64,000 bases of DNA. It comes from Saccharothrix sp. ALI-22-I. Its GTDB lineage: Bacteria; Actinomycetota; Actinomycetes; Mycobacteriales; Pseudonocardiaceae. Where the stretch lies: NCBI RefSeq assembly GCF_001984175.1, contig NZ_MTQP01000067.1, positions 372,001 through 436,000 on the forward strand, written 5' to 3'. Made by a program: the position numbers and the translations under genes. Positions 8,410 to 16,351 of the stretch are shown in pieces. Every line of letters begins with the position of its first letter. Position 1 is the stretch's first letter. The notes below the pieces were generated by a model that was not told the DNA's origin, did not search any database, and saw only the letters and a list, made by a program, of their open reading frames with translations.

Positions 8410-9423
8410 GTGCGTTGGTCGCGTTCCCGGTTGTCCACGGTCACGAAGTCACTCGCGGTCGCGCTGCTCGCCGCGGGCCTGGTGCCTGCGCCCGCGAGCG
8501 CCGCGCCCGTCACGTGTGAGCAACTCGACGTGCCGGTGACGGTGTTCGGCACGCCGCAGTCGATGCACGGGACGCTGTGCACACCGTCGGGCGCCTCCAC
8601 CGTGCAGGTGTTGATACCCGGCGGCACGTACAACAGCTCGTACTGGGACATCTCCTACGCGCCGGAGAGCCGGTCGTACCGGCAGGCGATGAACAAGGCC
8701 GGTATCGCCACGCTCGCCGTGGACCGGCTCGGCACCGGCCGCAGCTCCCGGCCGTTGAGCGCGCTCGTGACCGCGTCCACCCAGGCCCACGCGGTGCACC
8801 AGGTGATCCGCAAGATCCGGCCCCGGTTCGAGAAGGTGATCGTGGGCGGCCACTCGATCGGGTCGGCCATGGCGTTGATCGAGGCCGGGCTGAACCAGGA
8901 CGTGGACGGCGTGCTGGTCACCGGGTTCACCCACCGGATGAACCTGGTGACCGTGGTGCCCGTGTTGGCGGGCATGGTCCCGGCGGCGCTCGACCCGCAG
9001 CTGCGCGGGTACGCGTTGGACCTGGGCTACCTGACCACCGCCGCCGGCACCCGCTACGGCGCTTTCCACACGCCCGGCCCTCAGGTGCCGCAGGCGATCG
9101 GGTTGGACGAGGCCACCAAAGACGTGTTCGCGACGTCGGAGGCGGTGGACACGATCACGTTGAACAACGTGGTCATCCCGTTCACCCGACTGGTCGACGT
9201 GCCGGTGATGATCGCGGTGGGTAACGACACCCACTTCTGCGGGCAGCCGCTGGGCAGTGACTGCACGTCGGCGGAGGCGTTGCGGGCCTCGGAGGCGCCG
9301 TTCTTCTCCGACGCGGCGCGGCTGCACACGTACGTGCTCGACGGCTACGGGCACTCGATCAACTACGCGCCCAACGCGCCCGACTACCACCGTGCCGTGG
9401 TGGAGTGGGCGCGCGGGATCTGA
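8410..9423 (+). CDS. Secreted alpha/beta hydrolase (lipase/esterase-like)
   Basis: 337 residues, GTG start with an ACAGGAGG ribosome site. A signal peptide with cleavage after PASA (about residue 31) directs Sec export. The nucleophile elbow GHSIG places the catalytic Ser at 149. The acid is probably the Asp in VGNDTHF and the base the His in YGHSIN near the C-terminus. The mature protein has Cys pairs (VTCEQ/TLCTP and HFCG/SDCTS) that could form disulfides. It is an extracellular hydrolase of unknown ester or amide substrate. It is convergent with the MarR gene, and a large repeat array lies between the two. Confidence 0.88.
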   Translation: MRWSRSRLSTVTKSLAVALLAAGLVPAPASAAPVTCEQLDVPVTVFGTPQSMHGTLCTPSGASTVQVLIPGGTYNSSYWDISYAPESRSYRQAMNKAGIATLAVDRLGTGRSSRPLSALVTASTQAHAVHQVIRKIRPRFEKVIVGGHSIGSAMALIEAGLNQDVDGVLVTGFTHRMNLVTVVPVLAGMVPAALDPQLRGYALDLGYLTTAAGTRYGAFHTPGPQVPQAIGLDEATKDVFATSEAVDTITLNNVVIPFTRLVDVPVMIAVGNDTHFCGQPLGSDCTSAEALRASEAPFFSDAARLHTYVLDGYGHSINYAPNAPDYHRAVVEWARGI

Positions 9424-9469
9424 GTTACCTCGCCGAGTAGGAGTAGGCAGCGGCGCGTTCACCACTCCC

Positions 9470-9700
9470 CCGCGTGTCCAACACTCAGAACGCGCGTGTC
9501 CAACCTTCAGGTCACGCGTGTCCAACACTCAGAACATCCGAGTTGAACGCTCAGAACGGCGAACTTCACGCCTGAGTGTTCAACTCGGGTGTTCTGAGTG
9601 TTGGACACGCGCGTTCCGAACGTAGGACACGCGCGTTCTGAGTGTTGGACACGCGCGTTCTGAGTGTTGGACACGCGCGTTCTGGGGGTAGGACACGCGG
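9470..9700. repeat. Array of ~22-bp repeats in two opposed blocks
   Basis: About ten units of a 22-bp element related to CGTGTCCAACACTCAGAACG. Units from 9471 to 9560 run in one orientation and units from 9571 to 9700 in the other, so the array is a large imperfect inverted repeat. Some units carry the variant GAGTTGAACGCTCAGAACG. The array fills the gap between two convergent genes. Related units occur at 34783-34850 and 55170-55351. A bidirectional terminator or protein-binding array is possible. Confidence 0.9.
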
Positions 9701-9740
9701 GGCTGGGCGGGAGTGCCTGCGTGTGGTCGTGGCGGCGGGC

Positions 9741-10232
9741 TTACTCGTCGCCCAATGACTCCAGCAGTTGCTTGAGGGTGTTGGCCAACGCCGCCCGTTC
9801 CTGTTCGCTCAACGTGCCGAGCAGGCCGTTCTCCGTGGCGAGGTGGTCGGGCAGGGCGCGGTCGATCAGGTCGCGACCGGCGTCGGTGAGTGAGACGACC
9901 ACGCCTCGGCCGTCGCGCTCGTTCGGGGTCCGGACGACGAGCCCGCGTGCTTCGAGCCGGTCGAGTCGTTGCGTGACCGCACCCGAGGTGACCATCGAGG
10001 CGCGCATCAGCTCGGTCGGGGTCAGCCGATGGGGCGGGGCGCTGCGGCGCAGGGTGGCCAGGACGTCGAACGAGGCGTTGTCCAGGTCGTGCCGGGCGAA
10101 GGTCTTGCCCAGTTCGCCGTCCACCAGGCGGGCCAGGCGCTTGAGCCTGCCGATCACCGCCATCGGGGAGACGTCGAGGTCTGGGCGCTGCGCGTGCCAC
10201 TGACCGAGGACCAGGTCGACGTGATCTGCCAC
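9741..10232 (-). CDS. MarR family transcriptional regulator
   Basis: 163 residues with a winged helix-turn-helix. The recognition region is LTPTELMRASMVTSGAVTQRLDRLEARGLV and the wing is RTPNERDGRGVVVSLT. It is divergent from an EamA transporter. Three AGCTTAG/CTTAG-type elements lie in the shared control region. Repression of itself and the transporter, relieved by a small ligand, is inferred. Confidence 0.92.
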   Translation of the reverse strand: MADHVDLVLGQWHAQRPDLDVSPMAVIGRLKRLARLVDGELGKTFARHDLDNASFDVLATLRRSAPPHRLTPTELMRASMVTSGAVTQRLDRLEARGLVVRTPNERDGRGVVVSLTDAGRDLIDRALPDHLATENGLLGTLSEQERAALANTLKQLLESLGDE

Positions 10233-10237
10233 CGAAC

Positions 10238-10305
10238 TAGCTTAGCGGTGAGGTAAGTCACGTCCAGGATAGCTTAGCGGTGAGCTACTTTGTCTTAGTG
10301 CTAAG
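10238..10305. promoter_or_regulatory. Three MarR-type operator elements
   Basis: The 15-mer TAGCTTAGCGGTGAG occurs twice, at 10238-10252 and 10270-10284, 32 bp apart (about three helical turns). A perfect palindrome CTTAG-TG-CTAAG lies at 10294-10305. The second 15-mer also closes as TAGCT...AGCTA. All sit between the divergent MarR and EamA genes and the last covers the likely transporter start. Assignment to the MarR protein is inferred from position. Confidence 0.65.
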
Positions 10306-11272
10306 CAAATGGGTGACCGCGTTCGCCCCCGCTGTGTGGGGCACGACCTACTTCGTCACCACCGAGTACCTGCCGCCCGACCGGCCCCTGCTGGCCAGCG
10401 TGCTGCGGGCGTTGCCGGCCGGGTTGTTGCTGGTCGCGGTCACGCGGCAGTTGCCGCGCGGCGACTGGTGGTGGCGGTCGCTGGTGCTCGGCGCGCTCAA
10501 CATCGGGGTCTTCCTCCCGCTGCTGTTCCTCGCCGCGTACCGGCTGCCGGGTGGTGTCGCGGCGACGGTCGGCGCGGTGCAGCCGTTGGTGGTCGCCGGG
10601 CTGGCCGCGCTGCTGCTCGGGCAGCGGATGACGACGCGCACGGCGCTCGCCGCGATCGCGGGCGTGGTCGGTGTCGCGCTGCTGGTGCTGAGGGCGGACG
10701 CACGGCTTGACGCGGTCGGCGTGGCCGCGGCGCTCGGTGGCGCGGTGGCGATGGCGGCCGGGGTCGTGCTGAGCAAGCGCTGGACCTCCCCCGCGCCGCT
10801 GTTGGCCCTCACCGGGTGGCAGCTCGTGGCGGGCGGTGTGGTGCTGCTGCCGGTGACGTTGCTGGTCGAAGGCCTGCCGCCCGCGCTCACCGCGACGAAC
10901 GTCGGCGGCTTGGCCTACCTCGGCACCATCGGCGGCGCGCTGGCCTACGCCCTGTGGTTCCGCGGCATCCGCGTGCTGCCCGCCACCCAGGTCACGTTCC
11001 TGGGCCTGCTCAGCCCGGTCGTCGCCACGCTCGTCGGGTGGCTCGTGCTCGACCAGGGGTTGAGCGCATTGCAGGTGCTCGGCGCGGTCGTGGTGCTGGG
11101 AGCACTCGTCGCGGCCCAGAAAACTCAGCAGCAGAAGGGGGAAGCCATGCGGATCACCGTGTTCGGAGCCTTCGGTAGCGTCGGCCGGCGGGTGGTCGAG
11201 GAGGCACGGCCACCCTCGTCACGCCCAAGGGGCACACGGTCGAGGAAGCGCCGGACTTCCCGGCCGAGTTGA
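10298..11272 (+). CDS. EamA family drug/metabolite transporter, C-terminally fused to a gene remnant
   Basis: Ten hydrophobic helices in two EamA repeats (KWVTAFAPAVWGTTYFVTTE... and ...YLGTIGGALAYALWFRGI) mark a DMT-superfamily exporter of the YdcZ/RhaT type. I prefer GTG 10298 because the earlier in-frame GTG at 10280 lies inside the second operator repeat. The transporter proper ends near 11145. With no stop codon, the frame continues through the first 20 codons of a decayed NAD(P)-binding gene and out of frame to 11272, adding about 40 non-native residues. Control by the divergent MarR is likely. Confidence 0.85.
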   Translation: MLSKWVTAFAPAVWGTTYFVTTEYLPPDRPLLASVLRALPAGLLLVAVTRQLPRGDWWWRSLVLGALNIGVFLPLLFLAAYRLPGGVAATVGAVQPLVVAGLAALLLGQRMTTRTALAAIAGVVGVALLVLRADARLDAVGVAAALGGAVAMAAGVVLSKRWTSPAPLLALTGWQLVAGGVVLLPVTLLVEGLPPALTATNVGGLAYLGTIGGALAYALWFRGIRVLPATQVTFLGLLSPVVATLVGWLVLDQGLSALQVLGAVVVLGALVAAQKTQQQKGEAMRITVFGAFGSVGRRVVEEARPPSSRPRGTRSRKRRTSRPS

Positions 11273-11512
11273 AGCCGATCGCCCGGGCGTGCGCGGAGCA
11301 GTTGGCGGTGTGCCGGGCGGATCGCGTCGCCGACTGGACCTACCTCAGCCCGCCGGCGGTGCTGGAGCCCGGCGAGCGGACCGGGGGTGTTCCGGCTCGG
11401 CGGCGACGCGCAGGTGGGCTCGGCGATCTCGGTGGAGGACCTGGCGGTGGCGTTGCTGGGCGAGGCCGAGACGCCGAAGCACCAGCGCACCCGGTTCACC
11501 GTCGGCTATTGA
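11147..11512 (+). pseudogene. Remnant of an NAD(P)H-binding (NmrA/atypical SDR) oxidoreductase
   Basis: The piece begins at ATG 11147 after a GGGGGAAG ribosome site with the dinucleotide-binding start MRITVFGAFGSVGRRVVEEA. It then jumps, with a frame change, to the family's C-terminal part LVTPKGHTVEEAPDFP and DWTYLSPPAVLEPGERTG. A second shift at a run of five G (11383-11387) leads to VEDLAVALLGEAETPKHQRT and stop 11510-11512. Intact relatives have about 210 residues, so roughly 90-110 central residues are deleted. Its position behind an EamA gene suggests a former MarR-EamA-oxidoreductase operon. Confidence 0.8.
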
Positions 11513-11517
11513 GTGCC

Positions 11518-11595
11518 GGCAGGCGTTGCTTCGCAGAGGTCCCCGCCCAGGGGATCCCCCGTTTTTGATCCTGCCGGCCGGCACCGACAATCTCG
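11518..11595. repeat. Dispersed GGTCCCC-hairpin repeat, copy 1 (terminator-like)
   Basis: The segment contains GAGGTCCCC-GCCCAG-GGGATCCCCC, an imperfect GC hairpin, followed by GTTTTTGATCCTGC and CCGACAAT. The same order of elements, inverted, is present at 34874-34945. It lies between the end of the NmrA-like remnant and the convergent GH3 gene. Use as a transcription terminator is plausible; the T run follows the + strand hairpin. Confidence 0.6.
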
Positions 11596-11679
11596 GGTCG
11601 TCGAGCCGCATCTGTGGACAACTGCGGCTGTGGTGGTGACGAACAGGGGGCGGGCCCGGATCAGGCCCGCCCCCACGTG

Positions 11680-14307
11680 CTAGCCCAGTTCGGCGCAGGT
11701 CTTGGCGTCCGGATCGGCTGCTGCCTTCGGGACCCAGCGCACGTTCGCGAACGACGCCTGGAACGCGCCCTCGGTGTAGACCAGGAACGGGGTGTTGACG
11801 TTCTCCAGGTCCAGCCCGCCGTTGCCGAAGCAGGAGATCGGGATCTTCACCGTCGACTTCACGCCGGTCGGCAACCCGCTGAACACCCCGGTCGCGTTGA
11901 CCTCGGCCAAGCACGGGTACACGCAGTGCGCGCTCACGACCGTCCGCGCGGCCGGTGCCTGGTGCACGATCACGTCGAAGACCAGGGCCGCGTTGGCGTT
12001 GAGGTAACCGCGCAGGTCGCTGCCGCCCGCCGGGTCCTGGAGGTAGAGCTGGCCCGGCCCGGTGCCGGTCCAGGTCGTCTTCATCGCGTCACCCTGGACG
12101 TTCACGTCCGCGGGCACGACGTTGATCGAGCTGTGCGCGGCCTCGCCGTCCGGACCGATTTCGGTGCCGCCCCAGTTGTCCGGTGAGCCGATGAGGCTGC
12201 GGTACGGCGCGACGTCCGTGCGGTTGTGGATCTCCAGGTCCTCGGTGGCGGTGCCACCGCCACCGTTGCCCGAGCAGCCGAACTCGGGTGAGGTCTCGTC
12301 GAGTCGGCCGACGTTGCCGGTCTCCCAGCTGCGCAGACCGTAGCCCGGCTTGAAGAGCGGGTCGCCGCCCGCGTTCACCGGGGTCTGGCAGGCGCTGCGC
12401 GGCCACGAGAACGACAGCTTGCCGGTGAAGCCGGGGTAGGTGTGCCGGCCGCGGACCAGCAGGTCGGCCACGCCGGCGCCCTCGGTGCCGGGCAGCCACG
12501 CCGCCACGAACGCGTCCGAGCGGTTGAGCTCCTTGTTGACGTGCAGCGGACGGCCGGACACGTACACCGTGACGACCGGCGCGCCCTTGCCGCTGACCTT
12601 GTCCAGCACGGCCAGGTCGTTCGGGTACAGCTTCGCGGCCTCCAGCGAGCGCTTGCCGATATCGCCGACGCCCTCCGCGTACGGGGTCTCGCCGATCACC
12701 GCGATCACCGCGTCGAACCCGGCCGGGTCGACGTCACCGGTCTCGCTGAACACCACGTTGTCCGCACCGAGCGCCTCGTGCAGCCCGCCGAGGATGGTCT
12801 GGCCGGTCGGGAAGTCGGCGTTGGTGTTGCCGGTGCCCTGCCAGCTCAACGTCCAACCGCCGGTCTGGTTCTGCATGCTGTCCGCGCTCTTGCCGACGAC
12901 CAGCACCTTCGACCGCGGCTTGAGCGGCAGCACCCGGTTGTTGTTCTTGAGCAGCACCTGCGACTCGCGCACCGCCTCACGGGCCAGCCTGCGCGCCTCC
13001 AACGCCTCCGCCGAACCGGCGTGCGCACGCGATGACGGCTTCACGCCGTCCAGCACGCCCGAGCGGAGCTTGACGCGCAGGATGCGGGTGACCGCGTCGT
13101 CGATGCGGGCCATCGGGATCTGGCCGCCCTCGACCTGGGCGATCGTGTTGGCGATGAACGCCTTCCAGTCGTTGGGCACCATCACCACGTCGATGCCCGC
13201 GTTGATCGCCTGCGGGCAGCTCGCGTTGGTGCAGCCGGCGACCTGGCCGATGCCGTTCCAGTCCGACACCACCAGGCCGTCGAAGCCCATCTTGCCCTTG
13301 AGGATGTCGTTGACCGCGAGTTTGCTGCCGTGCAGCTTGCCCTCGTTGATGCCGAGGTCGGAGTTGGTCCAGCTGTTGAACGACACCATCACGGTCTGCG
13401 CGCCCGCGGCGAGAGCGCCGTAGTAGCCCTGGCCGTGCACGTTGATCATCTCGGCTTCGGAGGCCGGGTTGACGCCCTGGTCCTTGCCGCCGATCGTGCC
13501 GCCGTCACCGATGAAGTGCTTGGCGGTGGCCAGCACGCCGACGCGCCGCTTGCTGTCGCCCTGAAGACCCCGGACGGCCTCGTAGCCGTAGGCGCGGGTG
13601 ATCCGCGGGTCCTCGGAGAAGCCCTCGTACGTGCGGCCCCACCGGTCGTCCAGCGGCACGGCCAGCGTCGGCGCGAACGCCCAGTCCTGGCCGGTGGCGC
13701 GGATCTGCTCGGCGGTCGCCTCGCCGATGTCCCGGATCAGGCACGGGTCGTGCGCCGCGCCGAGGCCGATGTTGTGCGGGAAGACGGTCGCGCCGTAGAC
13801 GTTGTTGTTGCCGTGCACGGCGTCGATGCCCCAGATCGCGGGCACCTTCGTGCGGCTGGCCTTGGACGCGTCGTAGTACGCGTCGGCCAGGGCCAGCCAC
13901 GCCTCGGGTGCGGCGTGCTTGTCGCGGTTCGGCCACGAGCCGCCGCCGTTGAGCACCGAGCCGATGCCGTAGTCGCGCACCTCGTCCGGGGTGATCGCGC
14001 CGATCTCCGGCTGTGTCATCTGGCCGACCTTCTCGGCCAACGTCATACCGGCGAGGATGTTGCGGATTCGCCGCTCGTCGGCCGGGTTGGACTTGACCCG
14101 GCTGTCGACCTTGGGCCACTCGGCCAGTTCCGGGAGGTTCTTCTCGATCCGGGCGCAGCCGTGTTCGGTGCGCGGTTCGCCGATGACCGGCTGGGGCGAG
14201 GTCGAGTCCGGGGAGGCGCCGGCTGCGGCGGCTCCGGTGATGAGACCGGCGGCGAGCACCGCGGCCAGCGCGGCGCTCAGGTGTCTGCGGGACATCGTGC
14301 GGGACAT
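11680..14307 (-). CDS. Secreted glycoside hydrolase family 3 beta-glucosidase/glucan exohydrolase
   Basis: 875 residues with a signal peptide ending near AAAAGA (about residue 30). The GH3 barrel (about 65-390) contains KHFIGDGGT and the nucleophile segment VVSDWNGIG with Asp349. The GH3 C-terminal sandwich (about 420-640) follows, and then a C-terminal beta-rich domain of about 200 residues resembling the ExoP/CelD-type galactose-binding-like module. It would release glucose from cello- or beta-glucan oligosaccharides outside the cell. Three LacI/CebR-type palindromes lie between it and the divergent GH43 gene, so cellobiose-type induction is likely. Confidence 0.92.
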   Translation of the reverse strand: MSRTMSRRHLSAALAAVLAAGLITGAAAAGASPDSTSPQPVIGEPRTEHGCARIEKNLPELAEWPKVDSRVKSNPADERRIRNILAGMTLAEKVGQMTQPEIGAITPDEVRDYGIGSVLNGGGSWPNRDKHAAPEAWLALADAYYDASKASRTKVPAIWGIDAVHGNNNVYGATVFPHNIGLGAAHDPCLIRDIGEATAEQIRATGQDWAFAPTLAVPLDDRWGRTYEGFSEDPRITRAYGYEAVRGLQGDSKRRVGVLATAKHFIGDGGTIGGKDQGVNPASEAEMINVHGQGYYGALAAGAQTVMVSFNSWTNSDLGINEGKLHGSKLAVNDILKGKMGFDGLVVSDWNGIGQVAGCTNASCPQAINAGIDVVMVPNDWKAFIANTIAQVEGGQIPMARIDDAVTRILRVKLRSGVLDGVKPSSRAHAGSAEALEARRLAREAVRESQVLLKNNNRVLPLKPRSKVLVVGKSADSMQNQTGGWTLSWQGTGNTNADFPTGQTILGGLHEALGADNVVFSETGDVDPAGFDAVIAVIGETPYAEGVGDIGKRSLEAAKLYPNDLAVLDKVSGKGAPVVTVYVSGRPLHVNKELNRSDAFVAAWLPGTEGAGVADLLVRGRHTYPGFTGKLSFSWPRSACQTPVNAGGDPLFKPGYGLRSWETGNVGRLDETSPEFGCSGNGGGGTATEDLEIHNRTDVAPYRSLIGSPDNWGGTEIGPDGEAAHSSINVVPADVNVQGDAMKTTWTGTGPGQLYLQDPAGGSDLRGYLNANAALVFDVIVHQAPAARTVVSAHCVYPCLAEVNATGVFSGLPTGVKSTVKIPISCFGNGGLDLENVNTPFLVYTEGAFQASFANVRWVPKAAADPDAKTCAELG

Positions 14308-14387
14308 CGGCGTTCCGTTCGTCTGCAGGGCGACGGCTCTGTCGCGCCCGATCCTCGTTACCGGGCCGGGTCGTGGTCAAGAGTCCG

Positions 14388-14401
14388 TGAGAGCGCTTCC
14401 A
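14388..14401. promoter_or_regulatory. CebR/LacI-type operator 1 upstream of GH3
   Basis: TGAGAGCGCTTCCA matches the 14-bp cellobiose-repressor palindrome TGGGAGCGCTCCCA at 12 of 14 positions. It lies about 85 bp upstream of the GH3 start. Confidence 0.6.
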
Positions 14402-14443
14402 TGAACGCCCTGTTCAGAGGCGTGAATCCCGGAAGATCCTTTT

Positions 14444-14459
14444 TGGAAAGCGCTTGCCA
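14444..14459. promoter_or_regulatory. LacI-type operator 2 in GH3/GH43 control region
   Basis: TGGAAAGCGCTTGCCA has the central AAGCGCTT symmetry typical of LacI-family sites. It is placed between the two divergent hydrolase genes. Confidence 0.6.
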
Positions 14460-14488
14460 GAGCGGAAACATGTGCGTTACGGTCCGGC

Positions 14489-14502
14489 TGGGAGCGTTCC
14501 CA
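14489..14502. promoter_or_regulatory. CebR-type operator 3 upstream of GH43
   Basis: TGGGAGCGTTCCCA differs from the CebR consensus at one central base. It lies 27 bp before the GH43 start codon, overlapping the expected promoter or transcript start. Confidence 0.7.
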
Positions 14503-14528
14503 GAATCGTGTTCGCAAGGAGGCGAAGC

Positions 14529-15485
14529 ATGAATCTGCGGTATTTCCTGAAGGCGCTCGTGGTCGCGTTGCTGCTGACGACATCGTTAACCGGCGAGGCG
14601 ATGGCCTACCCGTACCCCGGTGTGGTGACGGGGGACATCAGCGTGCACGACCCGTCGTTCGTCAAGACGCCGGGCGGCACATACCTGGTAGCGCACACCG
14701 GGGACAACATCGCGCTGAAGACCTCGACCGACCGGACCGCGTTCCGCAACGCGGGCCAGGCGTTCCCCGGCGGCGCGCCGTGGACGACCACGTACACCGG
14801 CGGCAGCCGCAACCTGTGGGCACCGCACCTGTCGTACCTGAACGGCCGGTACTACATGTACTACTCGGCCTCGACGTTCGGCTCCAACCGGTCGGCGATC
14901 TTCCTGGCCACCAGCACGACCGGCGCGTCCGGCTCGTGGACGAACCAGGGTCTGGTCGTCGAGTCGCGGACGTCGGACGACTTCAACGCCATCGACCCGG
15001 ACCTGTCCGTGGACGACCAGGGCCGGTGGTGGCTGAGCTTCGGGTCGTTCTGGTCCGGGATCAAGATGGTGCAGATCAGCCCGAGCACCGGCAAGCGCGC
15101 GGACAGCACCATCCGGTCCATCGCCGGGCGGGGCGGCGGCGCGATCGAGGCGCCGACGATCGTCAAGCGCGGCTCGTACTACTACCTGTTCGTGTCGTTC
15201 GACCTGTGCTGCCGGGGTGCGTCGAGCACGTACCGGGTGGTGGTGGGTCGGTCGAGCAGCATCACCGGGCCGTACGTGGACCGGAGCGGGCGGGCGATGA
15301 CGTCGGGTGGCGGCACGGAGGTGCTGGCCGGTCAGGGCAGCGTCCACGGGCCCGGTCACCAGGACGTGTTCACCGACACGGACAGCGACGTCATGGCCTA
15401 CCACTACTACACCGACAGCGGGGCTTCGCGGCTCGGCGTCAACTGGCTGGCCTACGACTCGGCCGGCTGGCCTTACCTGCACTGA
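14529..15485 (+). CDS. Secreted GH43 arabinan endo-1,5-alpha-L-arabinanase-like enzyme
   Basis: 318 residues, ATG preceded by an AAGGAGG ribosome site. A signal peptide ends at AMA (about residue 27). The five-blade propeller residues are visible: general base Asp in VHDPSF, pKa modulator Asp in AIDPDL, and general acid Glu in AIEAPT. Length and motifs fit single-domain arabinanases of GH43. It would cut arabinan side chains of pectin outside the cell. It is divergent from GH3 behind shared LacI-type operators and followed by a hairpin terminator. Confidence 0.92.
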   Translation: MNLRYFLKALVVALLLTTSLTGEAMAYPYPGVVTGDISVHDPSFVKTPGGTYLVAHTGDNIALKTSTDRTAFRNAGQAFPGGAPWTTTYTGGSRNLWAPHLSYLNGRYYMYYSASTFGSNRSAIFLATSTTGASGSWTNQGLVVESRTSDDFNAIDPDLSVDDQGRWWLSFGSFWSGIKMVQISPSTGKRADSTIRSIAGRGGGAIEAPTIVKRGSYYYLFVSFDLCCRGASSTYRVVVGRSSSITGPYVDRSGRAMTSGGGTEVLAGQGSVHGPGHQDVFTDTDSDVMAYHYYTDSGASRLGVNWLAYDSAGWPYLH

Positions 15486-15491
15486 CCGGGT

Positions 15492-15519
15492 TGGGGGCAC
15501 AACCCCTGTCGTGCCCCCA
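15492..15519 (+). terminator. Hairpin after GH43
   Basis: A 9-bp perfect stem TGGGGGCAC / GTGCCCCCA (15492-15500, 15511-15519) with a 10-base loop starts 7 bases after the GH43 stop. No T run follows, as is common in actinomycetes. Confidence 0.65.
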
Positions 15520-15754
15520 GCCGTTCCGGCCGTTCCCGTGGCGCACGGCGGGCGTTCACGGGTTCGAGGGGGCCGTCGCCAGCGTGACGGACTTGGTGAG
15601 AGCGCTCTCGTCGGGTCTTTCGGAGGGTCTCAACGGTGAGATCAGCCTGCTGGCGGCGGCCGCTCAGGGTGCGGCGACTTGGGGTGCGGCGGCGCTTGGG
15701 GGTGCGCGCTTACGGTGGGGGCAACACTTCCTCGACCGGCGGGCACAACGGGAT
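15520..15754 (+). other. Leader region of the ECF sigma operon
   Basis: About 235 bp without a convincing gene. It holds a perfect 12-bp palindrome GAGAGCGCTCTC at 15598-15609 that resembles the LacI-type sites near GH3 and the LPMO. It also holds G-rich sequence (15670-15735) before the sigma-factor start. The palindrome may place the sigma operon under the same sugar-responsive control, which would be unusual. Confidence 0.4.
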
Positions 15755-16351
15755 ATGACGACCGATGACCCTGACGACCGCACCCTGTGGTCACAGGCCG
15801 CGGCAGGGAGTGGACCCGCGTTCGGCGTGCTGTTCGACCGGCACGCCAAGGCGGTCTACAACCACTGCTTCCGGCTGACCGCGTCGTGGGCCGCGGCCGA
15901 GGACCACCTGCAGAACACGTTCCTGGTGGCCTGGCGCAAGCGGGACCGGCTGCGGCTGGAACACGACTCGGCCCTGCCGTGGCTGCTGGCCGTGGCCACG
16001 AACGTGGTGCGCAGCGACCGGCGCACGGTGGCGAGGCGATTGCGGCTGTTCCGCAAGGCGCCGGTGGAGACCTCGGTCCCCGACCACGCCGATCAAGTGG
16101 CCGAACGGGTCGACGACCAGCGGCGGATGGCACAGCTGCTGGCCGCCGTGGCGGAACTGCCGCGCAACGAGCGGGAAGCGCTCGCGCTGTGCGTGTGGTC
16201 CGGCGTGTCCTACGCGGACGCCGCCGGCGTACTCGGCATCGCCGAGGTGAGCGTCCGGGCCAGGGTCAGCAAGGCGAAAGCCCGGCTGACCCGCAGGTTC
16301 GGCGCGACACCGGTCGTCGCCGTCCCCGCGATCACCCTGGAGGACCGATGA
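15755..16351 (+). CDS. ECF-type RNA polymerase sigma factor (sigma-70 family)
   Basis: 198 residues from ATG 15755; the open frame extends upstream but through GC-rich leader and over GH43. Region 2 (FGVLFDRHAKAVYNHCFRLT, then AEDHLQNTFLVAWRK) occupies residues 15-85. Region 4 (LPRNEREALALCVWSGVSY, then GIAEVSVRARVSKAKARL) is at about 125-180. Start and stop overlap the next gene by four bases (ATGA at 16348-16351), so the downstream membrane protein is the likely regulator or partner. Confidence 0.92.
   Translation: MTTDDPDDRTLWSQAAAGSGPAFGVLFDRHAKAVYNHCFRLTASWAAAEDHLQNTFLVAWRKRDRLRLEHDSALPWLLAVATNVVRSDRRTVARRLRLFRKAPVETSVPDHADQVAERVDDQRRMAQLLAAVAELPRNEREALALCVWSGVSYADAAGVLGIAEVSVRARVSKAKARLTRRFGATPVVAVPAITLEDR

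Noticed and set aside
9470-9700. CRISPR-like array of short repeats
   Set aside because: Units are contiguous without unique spacers, differ between neighbours, reverse orientation midway, and no cas gene is present.
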